Source of the DNA: Spirogloea muscicola
Taxonomy: Eukaryota; Streptophyta; Zygnematophyceae; Spirogloeales; Spirogloeaceae
Length of the DNA: 14,196 nt
NCBI GenBank assembly: GCA_009602725.1
Contig: WELB01000013.1
Coordinates: 126,464 to 140,659 of the forward strand
Direction of reading: 5' to 3'
Position numbers and translations under genes: made by a program. Below the pieces are notes generated by a model. It saw only the letters and a list, made by a program, of their open reading frames with translations, did no database searches and was not told the DNA's origin. Below, piece after piece: positions 1 through 9,500 of the stretch (position 1 is the stretch's first letter; each line of letters starts with the position of its first letter).

Positions 1-120
<120 letters not shown>

Positions 121-122
121 CG

Positions 123-798
123 TCGCCCGGGGCGGCAGGGCGCGGGGGCGCGGGGGCGCCGCGGTCGCCGCTGCGGGGGGCGTTCCTGGTGCGCGCGGAG
201 CCGGTGGCGGAGGTGAACAAGAACACGGCGTGGTTCTCCTACCCGGGCGTCTGGTCGTCGTACGCGCTGGTGGTGCTGGCCGCCTGGGCCGTCCTGGTGG
301 CCGCGCTCGGGTGCACGCCCGGCGCCGCCTGGACCGCCGTGCATGTCCTACACTCGCTCGTCACCTTCTACCTGTTCCACTGGAAGAAGGGCTCGCCCTT
401 CGCCGAGGACCAGGGCGAGTACGACAAGCTCACCTGGTGGGAGCAGATGGACGACGGCCGCCAGCTCACGCGCAACCGCAAGTTCCTCACCTCCATCCCC
501 GTCCTCCTGTGAGCGCCTTCACACCTGTGCCGTGCCTCGCTGCCGCTGCCCAATTTTCTCGCCTCGCCGAGCCCGGCCAACAACGCCAAAGACAGCTCTC
601 TCGGGCCTTCTGCCCGGATCCCGGCCTTGACTCCCCGCCATTCGTGGGTGCAGCTTCGCGCTGGCGTCCTACTACACGCACTACAGCGAGCCCACGCTCT
701 TCTTCAACACCATCCTCGCGTTTGTGCTCGTCATTGCCAAGCTGCCGATGCTGCACAAAGTCAGGATCCTCGGCATCAATTCCGACTACCCAACCTGA
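123..798 (+). CDS. ORMDL: ORMDL-family protein (ORM1-like), 5' end incomplete
   Basis: ORMDL/Orm proteins are small ER membrane proteins that bind and restrain serine palmitoyltransferase, the first enzyme of sphingolipid synthesis. Exon 1 runs to 508 and exon 2 is 654-798 (stop TGA 796-798). The intron 509-653 has donor GTGAGC and acceptor GCAG, and the split codon restores a Leu. Family signatures are clear and plant-like: VNKNTAWFSYPGVWSSY, then HWKKGSPFAEDQGEYDKLTWWEQMD in the middle (quoted in part: HWKKGSPF, LTWWEQMD), RNRKFLTSIPVLL, and exon 2 with LFFNTILAFVL and KVRILGIN near the C-terminus. Several hydrophobic membrane segments are visible. No ATG exists in the frame between 121 and the conserved part; the frame stays open back to 123 and then meets the poly-T run. 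By alignment with plant proteins the initiator Met should lie near 171-183, where the codons are CTG, CGG, GGG, GCG and TTC. So the start is lost, lies in an upstream exon, or is non-AUG. The gene converges on the IF-3 gene. Confidence 0.93.
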
Positions 799-1081
799 CT
801 GCCCCCAGCCAGCCTCCACCACGCCCCGCAACTCCTCTCCCTTGCCGTCACTCTGCGAACCCCCGCCGGCTGCTGTTGATAATGAGTCCATCCAGCCCTA
901 GCAGGCTGTTGTACATATCTTGACCGCCTGCGACAATGGCCCTCAATGGCGTCCTTGCAAACAGTGCATGGCTTGAGGGAAGTTGCTGACTCTTCCACAA
1001 AGCCCTGGTGCGGCCAGTGTTGAATGCCGTTGGGCCACTTCTTGACGCCCCGGTGACACTGACGGTGGACTGGCCACTGGC
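799..1081. other. Convergent 3' intergenic gap
   Basis: This gap separates the ORMDL stop (798, +) from the IF-3 stop (1082, -). It should hold both 3' UTRs. I see no TGTAA polyadenylation signal of the kind common in green algae on either strand, no hairpin of note and no coding similarity. Confidence 0.6.
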
Positions 1082-2951
1082 CTATGTCATGCCACCGTCG
1101 GTCCCGCCGCGTGCCTCTTTACTTGCCAAACCATGTGTCGAGTCTGGGGCGCTGGGGCCTTTTCTGGCCGATATATCTGGCCGAGGTCGCAGTGTCGCCC
1201 ACACACGGTGGCCTTCCTCTCGGGGCTGGCCGTCCACCTTGCCTGCATCTCGCAGCTGCCACACAGCAGATGTGGGGCTGGCTGCTGGTCAGAAAGCTGG
1301 GACGCGATTGGCAAGTGCAATTCAAGGACATCATAGCAACCCCGCCTTGGCTCAGCAATCTAGTGTCAGCAGCCTGCACAGTCATAGAGCAAGCTGCTGG
1401 ATCTGTACCAAGGCAAGCATCTGGTCCAGCAGATTCAGCCCGACTCCCTGCTGCCTGTCCCCTGTCCGATACAGCACCGTACACTGGGCACAAGGAACAA
1501 GGGCGAGCCTGTCAAGCTTAAACAACCTCAGCATCACCTTCACTCGCACTGCGGCTGCCGACCACCAGACAGCTGCTGCCGTCTCGTCAAGAGGACCTAC
1601 AATTCAACTGCAATTGTTGCACAGTGGCGGCAGAGGGCCTTGCAGAGCAGGCCGAGCCCTTGGTCGTCTTGCCTTGACTCTGTGTCCCCGTGCGAGGAGC
1701 TTGGACGCCATGTCAGCCTTCATCTCCAAGTCCTTGGCCTCCTGTTGGGCATTGCCACGGCGGGGGCGTGTGCACAGTGTCAATGCTTCCGTTACTGAAG
1801 CGACAATGCCTGTGCGAGCAATTGAAGCCACTTCTGAGTTCCACGACCTTGTGCATCGACGGTATCAAACCACCCAGACTTTTGCTAGCTTTTGCTGTTG
1901 GCAATACACTAGCACAAGCCGAGATACTATCCGAGTAACCAGTACCGTTCGTGAGCTGATGCGGACCTCCTTCACCTCGTCCAACCGTCGTTTATCAACC
2001 TGTCCGTGATGTAGGCTTCAGGTTGTGTAACTCACGACGAGCTACGGCGAGTTACGGACGCCTGTGCAGATGCATCAGCATAGCAGCAAGGTTCCAGGGA
2101 GCCACCACAATCACATCATGCCAAGTATCAACAGCCCAAGGAGCCAGAGATTGCTAAGGCATCTGCAGCAGAGCTTGCCTTGCATCATGGCCGCACCTGT
2201 TTCCGCCGCTGCTCCCTGTCCCGCTTCTTCTCTGTGAACTGCAGGCGGCTAAAGTTCTCGAGCTTGCAGACAGGTGGCGTGACCTTGCTGTTCACCTGCA
2301 CGATAGCTGAACCAGGCCCGCATAAGCTGGACGCCCTACTATACGACGCCACAAATGATGGCTGTCTACTTGCGTGGTCGTGAATTTGGCTCCACAGTCC
2401 TGGTCACCTAGGCGCAGCACACAGCGCTCGGTCCGCAGTTGCCTCGCCAGGCCATGTCTGCATATACGTTCCGCTTATGCAACGAAGAAAGGCCGAGGCA
2501 AGCACGCGCAGCTCCTTCAGCCCTGGGGCTCTGTCACACAAGGTGGAAGCGAGAGGCACAAGGGTAGAACCTCAACAAGGTCCAGGCCGGCCTGCCGCGC
2601 AGCCTCCAGCGCCCTGGCTCTGCTCATCACCTCGTGCCCTGCCCTTCAGGCCGACAAGGTGCGGCAACACTCTCAGGCAGTCGAAGCGAGGCCCTCGTAG
2701 TGCTCTTAGAGGCTCTGCTCAACGCCGTGCCAGCAATTTCGAGCACCACGGCGCGTCGAAGCAGGCAGAGTAGCAGGGTCAGGTACCGATGCTGAGGAGG
2801 GGCTGGAACCTGCGCTGGTCACGAGCCGGACCTCTCGGTGCAGGATCTCAGCGTTGATGCGCCTCCTGGCGGGCTTGGCGGGCCCGTCCTCGGAGCCTCC
2901 CGGGAGGCCTGCAGCTGTGGTGGCCTTGGGCGCTGCACTCGGCGGCGGCCC
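1082..2951 (-). CDS. IF3: Translation initiation factor IF-3 (organellar, nuclear-encoded); 5' exon(s) unresolved
   Basis: IF-3 binds the small ribosomal subunit and controls start-codon and initiator-tRNA choice; a nuclear copy would serve plastid or mitochondrion. Exons read on the minus strand: 2951-2810, 2638-2571, 2295-2197, 1999-1946, 1741-1673, 1537-1409, 1255-1082 (stop TAG). They total 735 bases, 244 residues plus stop. The N-terminal domain shows RRRINAEILHREVRLV, then EVMSRARALEAA and GLDLVE, continuing VNSKVTPPVCKLENF. The linker helix is FTEKKRDREQRRKQ. The C-terminal domain has DEVKEVRISSRT joined to EAKDLEMKADMASKLL, ARGHRVK, VGLNLLDQMLALLRDAGKV and EGHRVWATLRPRP. Spacing across four of the junctions matches bacterial IF-3 without gaps. 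The intron 1672-1538 begins with GC. Exon 1537-1409 is odd: about 16 extra residues replace the usual RGRE segment, so an extra splice or a sequence fault is likely there. No ATG is in frame upstream of 2951; a candidate transit-peptide start is ATG 3439-3437. A basic, Gly/Ser-rich tail follows the domain. Confidence 0.86.
1538..1672 (-). other. GC-AG intron in IF-3 gene
   Basis: On the minus strand the exon ends GTCAAG at 1673 and the intron begins GCAAGA, the standard non-canonical GC donor. The next exon is taken to start at GTG 1537, after AAG. Both ends are phase 0 and the join reads HRVK then VMLRL, matching the IF-3 pattern KVKVTLRF. The donor is well supported; the acceptor, GAAG, is weaker. 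Confidence 0.65.
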
Positions 2952-3503
2952 CTGGCATGCACGGATGCGGGCGCTCGCCCGCCCTTGTCAACAGCACGCT
3001 GAACGTCCGAGAGCAGCAAATTCCAATCTCTCCAGGGAAGCTCCGCGGCGAGTGCAACGCGGAGCGTGACCTCGGAGCTTGCCCCGGGAGAGCGTCTTGG
3101 CAGACAAATGCGAACGGCGCAGACGGTGGAGTTCACCAGCGCTGGCGTGGCTGCAAAGCTCCGACGCTCCTGGGCTCCGCGGGGCACGGCGCTCGGCGGC
3201 GGCAGGCCCGACAGCCGACGGTGCTGCGGCAGCGAGGCCACGGCAGCAGGCGGGCTTAGACCCGCGCGGCTGCGCGGAGGCCGACAGGCAGCGGACGACT
3301 TGGCGAGCAGCGAGCGAGGGGCAGGGACGAGCCGGAACACCAGCAGAGCTGAGCACCTGCGGCGCCTGCGGAGGGCCGGTAGACTGCCGCCACGGCGGCG
3401 GCAGAGGGGCCGGCGGCCGCGACGGCAGTGGCGGGGCATCCCGACTGGCCGCGCCGCGGAGCTCGAGCTCCATCGGGCTGGAGCAAGGCGGCGGCGGCGG
3501 CGG
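2952..3503. promoter_or_regulatory. G+C-rich divergent 5' region between IF-3 (-) and PDR transporter (+)
   Basis: This stretch lies head-to-head between two genes whose first exons I could not complete, so it should contain both start codons, transit or N-terminal sequence and a shared promoter region. It is very G+C-rich, and several frames on both strands stay open by composition, so open length means little. On the minus strand, ATG 3439-3437 opens a frame of about 145 codons rich in Arg, Ser, Ala and Pro and poor in acidic residues, resembling a plastid transit peptide; it could join the IF-3 exon at 2951 in phase 0. On the plus strand the nearest ATG in the transporter frame is 3108-3110. 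No TATA-like box stands out. A 14-bp perfect palindrome, GGAGCTCGAGCTCC, lies at 3458-3471. Confidence 0.45.
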
Positions 3504-3504
3504 C
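3487..3504. repeat. (GGC)6 run next to an undetermined base
   Basis: Six GGC units directly precede CTTN, with the only ambiguous base of the window at 3507. The run sits in or at the edge of the first recognisable coding segment of the PDR transporter. Confidence 0.95.
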
Positions 3505-6500
3505 TTNAGCGCCTGCCGACGTACGAGCGCCGCTTTGCCGCGCTCCTCCCCGACGGCGACGGCGCCGCCGCCGCCGCCGGCGGCGATGGCGATGAGGCCG
3601 TCGCCGACGGCAAGGCCGGCCAGGTGGGCGGCGCTCGATGCATACCGCCGCCGCTGCCGCCGCTGCCGCCGCCTCCGCCGCCGCCGCCTCCGCCTTGCCA
3701 ACTGCAGCTGCGGCCTGCGGGGTTCTGGCCGGTGGTCGTCGCTGCTCCTTGCTCCGATTTCGTGGCCGCAGCGGTCGGGCCATGGCCCGGATGCCTGATC
3801 GCTGACGCTGACGCACGAGCTATCGGCGCCTCTCGCTGCCGCCGCCGCCGCCGCCGCAGAAGAAGAACTTCCGGCAGGTGGACGTGCGCACGCTCAAGCC
3901 CAAGGAGCGCATGGCGCTCGTCGAGCACGCCCTGCAGGCAAGCCCACCACCGCTCTCGTCCCCACCAGCCCAGCTACTGCTGGGAGCACTGCCGCAGCCA
4001 GTGCCGCAGCTGTGACCTTTATCGCCAGACAGCCCACCTGCCGATGCGCAGCGCCACCCGGCGCCGAACAGCTTCTCACTGAGTGCCGCCCTTTGTGTCA
4101 TCGTGTTGACAGACCAAGGAGCAGGACAATGAGAGGCTGCTCATGCGCCTGCGCGACCGCATCAACAAGTGAGCAGTCTGCACCGCTGCCGTCACTACCG
4201 CCGCCGCCTGGCTTGCCTGCCCGTGCCTGATCTGCGGCAATGTCCTGAGCCATGTTGAGTGGTAGCTCACAGTGTGTCGCTGCAGACAGCTCAGCTCAGC
4301 GCTTGATCTGACGCAGTGCTCTGCCCTCCCTCTTGCGCGGCCGCCTCACTGCAGGGTCGGCATTCAGCTGCCAACGGTGGAGGTCCACTTCCAGGACCTC
4401 AAGATCGATGCCGACATCTACGTCGGCAATCGTGCGCTGCCAACGCTCATCAACTACCCCCGCAACATGCTCGAGGTGAGCCCCCAGGCCGGAGCCACCG
4501 AGGCGCCTTGCTCGCTTGCTCGGCCGGCGTCTAGTGCATTGCCAAAGCTATCACGAGAGCCGCCCATGCAGCTCCTCAGAGTGCTCCACCAACGCCGCCA
4601 CGTCCCTCGTTGCAGGACCTGCTGGGCGCGATGCACCTGCTTCCGAGCCGCAAGAAGCCATTCCCAATTCTGCACTCACTCAGCGGCATCCTCAAGCCCG
4701 GCAGGTGAGCACACTGCTGCAAGCGTTGTCCAGAAAGAGCAATCATAGTCTGCAATTACTTCACTATGACTGTATGCTGCTAGAAATGAAATGAGGAGCT
4801 GATGAGAGTGCTCGCACATGCACTTTCGTTGCAGAATGACACTGCTTCTGGGGCCGCCAGGCGCCGGCAAGACCACGCTCATGCTCGCCCTTGCTGGCAA
4901 GCTCAGCCAAGACCTGCGGGTGCGCACTAATGACGACACCTCCCAGTGACCTCTAAATCACATAGACGGTGCGTCAAAGAAGGACAATGTCAGGCAGTAC
5001 TAAAGGATGGGCACGCTGGAGATGGCCCGTGCTCTGTGTCTCTTGCACACGCTCTGTCGGGAGCTCTGTCTGACAGCAAACAACAATGTCTGCCGCAGAA
5101 AACCGGCCGCATCACGTATAATGGCCACGATCTTACTGAGTTCATCCCGCAGCGGACGGCTGCGTACATCAGCCAGAATGACGTCCACATTGGCACGCTG
5201 ACTGTGCGCGAGACGCTTGACTTCTCTGCCCGTGTCCAGGGCGCCAAGTATCGGTCTGGTGAGCTTCCAAGCCCATACTGGTGTCCTCCTCGCTGCCTCG
5301 CACTTGCGTGTGAGGACTTGATGCTTGTACATTGCCCCAAGTGGCATTCTTGATGAACATTGCGCTGCTGCGGCGGCACTGGGGTGGATGGCAGACTTGA
5401 TTGAGGAGGTTATGAAGCGCGAGAAAGGGATGGACATCCACCCTGAGCCAGACCTGGACGCTGTCATGAAGGTGCGGGACAATTTTCAGCGGGAATGCTG
5501 TAGCCGCCGAGCTGCATCGCGTGCTCCTTATCAGCCTTCGGTCTCGCACAATGTCTTGCACAACTAGGTTGCATGCACGGCACTTATGACTTGACACGCA
5601 TGACTTTGTCAGGTTTGCACTTTCTCTTGCGTGGTCACTTGGCGGTTTATGTCCCCCATAGTACCGCGCCTGACCAGCCTTGACTGTGCCTGGCGGCCAG
5701 GGCATTGCGTTGAGCTCTGGCGATAGTGGGGCTCTTATCACGGACTACATCATGAAAATTCTCGGGCTGGATATTTGTGCCGACACGCTCGTCGGCAATG
5801 AGATGATCAGAGGCATCTCGGGCGGCCAGAAGAAGCGCGTCACCACAGGCAAGGGACCAGATGTAGCATCTTCTATGCTTGATGAACACTTGCTCACACT
5901 CAAACAACAACATGCACAGGTCTTGTGATAGAGTTGCAACGGCCTGTCAAACGTACAGGTATTGGGCCTTCTTGAGTACACTTTGACAGTGGAGAGCTGG
6001 CGGTTTGTTAGCTGTACATAATGACGACTTGTTCTTGCTCGTGAGCATGGCACAGGCGAGATGGTGGTGGGGCCTAAGCGCACAATCTTCATGGACGAGA
6101 TCTCCACAGGGCTCGACTCCTCAACTACGTATGCAATTGTGCGCTGCATGCGCAACTTCACACACATCCTGCGGGGCACCATCCTCATGGCGCTGCTGCA
6201 GCCTGCGCCGGAGACGTACAACCTTTTCGACGACCTCCTGCTGCTGTCGGAGGGGCAGATTGTGTACCATGGCCCCAAGGACGGCGTCGAGGACTTCCTC
6301 CTAACGCTGGGCTTCAAGTGTCCCGAGCGCAAGGGCATCGCTGACTTCCTGCAAGAGGTTGGCAATCAGCACCTGGCCCTATACTCACTTCAGTCGGCAA
6401 CAGGTCACTAACTCTGCCTGTCATCAGATCCTGGTGTGTAGCATGTCTGACATTCTGGCAGGCAGAAGCAATTGCTATGAGGGGAAAAGTTTGTGAGGCC

Positions 6501-9500
6501 TGCGAACGAGGCGCACAGGTTGACAGCTGTGTACATTCTCTTGCTTCATGCAGGTTACGTCAAGCAAGGACCAGGAGCAGTACTGGGCAGACAAGAGCCG
6601 ACCATACAGCTATGTGCCGGTGGACACCATGGCACGTGCATTTGCCGATTATGAGCCAGGGCGACTGCTGCGTGAGGAGCTCGTGCAGCCATTTGACAAG
6701 CAACTGAGCCACCCGGCAGCGCTCGTGCACGAGCGCTATGGACTCAAGCGCAAGGAGCTGTTCCTTGCTATGTTTGCCCGAGAGTGGACGCTAATGAAGC
6801 GTGATGCATTCCTTTACATCTTCAAAACTGCTCAAGTGGGTTTTACTTGCCCTGAGTCAAGGTTCTAGGATTCGCATTTGCGCAAATGCCAGCTAGGCAA
6901 AACCACATATATAACTATCTATGCACCACTTACTTTTGGGGTTCAGGGGTTAGGGGTCAGGATTTAAGAGTGTGACATAATTTCAGAAGCTCAAATTCTG
7001 CAAAGTACTTGCAGCGAGTTGCCTGAACCCTGCATTGTCTGGTGCCGCAGGTGGCATTCGTGGCATTCATCACCATGACAGTGTTCTTTCGCACCCGCAT
7101 GAAGACAAACTCATTGAACGATGGGAGTTTGTACTTGGGTGCACTTTTCTTTGCACTCGTGCACATGATGTTCAATGGCTTCGCTGAAATCTCCATCACA
7201 GTGCAACGCCTGCCCATGTTTTTCAAGCAGCGCAATGACCTCTTCTTCCCAGCGTGGGCCTTTGTCTTGCCTACCTGGGTCCTGCGCCTGCCATATTCGA
7301 TTGTGGAGGCCATCATTTGGACCTGCATGACGTACTACGTCATTGGCTTTGCCCCAAATCCTGGAAGGTACCCATTTGACTTCCCTGTTCATCACGTCAA
7401 GACCGTCCATCCGACCATTGCCTCAGTGAAATTGAACGTGGTTCATTGTCTTGCCATTGCTCTCGTCTGGTCTGACTGCCAGTAGAGCACCCAGACGTGT
7501 TTGGAGCAGAGTGATTACACAATGCGCGTGGTCCCATCTGATTAATCATTAAAATCACCTTGGGCGAAGCGCGGAAATGATAGGCTGTTGAAGCAACTAC
7601 AGAGTGCCTTATTTGTGCAGCATGGTTTGTGAGTTTCGTGCAGGTTCTTCCGGCACATGATGATCATGTTTGGCATCCACCAAATGGCCCTGGGGCTGTT
7701 CCGTGGCATTGGAGCCCTGGGCTGCTCTATGGTCATGGCCAACACCTTCGGCTCTTTTGCTCTCATTTTCGTCTTTTTGTTGGGAGGCTTCATCATTGCT
7801 AAGCGTAAGACCGCCTGCTTCCTGCCTAGACTGCTACTGCTAAATATTGTTGAATAGAGGATGGCTCATAAATTGCACAAATTCATCTAAGCTTTAGAGC
7901 CCACCTTTGTTGCATCATGCGGAACTTGATGGAGCAGTCAAGCTGTCAGCTCCCTCTCGATTGACAAGCTGCTTTGTCTTCTACTCTGCCCAGCAAATAT
8001 TCATCCATGGGTGGTTTGGGGGTACTGGATCTCCCCTCTTACATATGGGCAGAATGCCATTGCTGTGAATGAGTTCCTTGCGAAGCGCTGGGACAAGGTA
8101 TTGTGCCAGGCCTTGCCTCTGTGTGCTTTGTACGTGAGCATTCTGGGTAGTGTTGCAGGCATTGTCGCTAGAGTGAACAAAATTAACTTGGTGAGTTGTT
8201 GGCAACACCTTGAGTGAAAGTGCTGCTGTACGTGTGTTGTCACGTGCATAGATTGTGGACAACAGTGGGCTAACACTGGGCCACGAGATTCTTCACAATC
8301 GAGGCCTCCACACAGCAGACTGGTGGTTTTGGGTTGGCTTTGTTGTCCTCGTGGCATACAGTGTTCTTTTCAACTTTGCCGTCGTCTTGGCTTTGGCGTA
8401 CTTGGGCCGTAAGTACTTACGCGAGCCTACCGCAGTTGGCTGGTGCCCTGTAGAGGATGGTGCAGAAGGCTTGCTACAGATCAATCGATGGCGTTTTGCG
8501 CAGATCTCTTACAACCTGGTTGAGCCCCATTGTTCGCCTCATTGGCCCACGGTGCAGCATTGGGCAAGCAGCAGGCGACCATCTCCGAGGAGGCGCTGGC
8601 CGAGAAGCACGCCAACCGGACAGGCGAGTCGTTGTTGCCCAAAGGCGCTGGCAGCTCCCGGGGGATGTCTGCCGCCAAGGCACGGTCGAGCCGCTTGCAG
8701 AGTGGCCGCGCGACAAGCCTTATCACTGACTCGGGAAGCCCCAAGCAAATGAGTGAGTCCCATATCCATCTCTCTGTGTTTCCCTGTGTATTATGAAGAG
8801 TGATATTGGTGACCCTTTCTTCATGTGATTAGTACTTGTTCGTGAGAAGGAGGTCTGTTGTTGTGATTGACCTTGCAGATGGACAGATGGAAACGAGCAG
8901 GGGCAATGGGGCAGTCGATGGGGATTTGGACAGGGAGGTGTCTAAGGCCAGGAGCGCGGAGGAGGGAACCGCGGGCCCGGAGAAGGGCATGATCCTCCCC
9001 TTCACGCCGCTGGCGCTCACGTTCCACCACGTCAAGTACTTTGTGGACATGCCAGCGGTCAGCCTCACCAACTACATTTGCAACGTTCACTCCGCTTGCC
9101 CTCCTTAGAAGGCATCAAGAGATTCAAACTGACAGGGAGCATGGTAGCAATCAAAGAGGTCCATTGTTGAAAGTGATGATTGACTGTGGTTTATTTCCAT
9201 GGCTGATGGCTGCGGGCGAATTCCAGGCAATGAAGGAGGCAGGCAACACAGAGAGCAGGCTGCAGCTGCTGAACGACATCTCGGGGGCGTTCCGGCCCGG
9301 TGTGCTGACAGCGCTGGTCGGCGTGTCGGGGGCCGGGAAGACGACGCTCATGGACGTGCTGGCGGGGCGCAAGACCGGCGGCTACATCGAGGGCGACATC
9401 CGCGTGTCAGGGTACCCCAAGGAGCAGGCGACGTTTGCACGAGTTGCCGGCTACTGCGAGCAGAACGACATCCACTCACCGCAGGTCACAGTGCAGGAGT

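Noticed and set aside
1713-1904. Minus-strand KASKSLGGLIPSMHKVVELR, which at first looked like an IF-3 exon
   Set aside because: The exon ending ISSRT at 1946 joins EAKDLEMK at 1741 in phase 0 with gapless IF-3 spacing, so this segment is intron.
1008-2009. 333-codon open frame on +
   Set aside because: It resembles no family, lies antisense to the IF-3 exons, and its residues look like random translation of introns and antisense sequence.
3458-3471. Palindrome GGAGCTCGAGCTCC
   Set aside because: A 14-bp palindrome in very G+C-rich sequence. It could be a binding site in the divergent promoter region, but nothing else supports it.
2819-3928. Long minus-strand open frame of 369 codons
   Set aside because: Its upper part is antisense to transporter coding sequence and CCG arrays, giving poly-Gly and poly-Arg. 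Only the section below 3439 may contain the IF-3 transit peptide; the frame as a whole is not a gene.
3066-4082. Single 338-codon + frame covering RLPTYERRF and beyond
   Set aside because: Only the segment up to 3623 is PDR coding. The proline-rich part is intron 1, since the alignment resumes at 3860 with [12 protein letters not shown].
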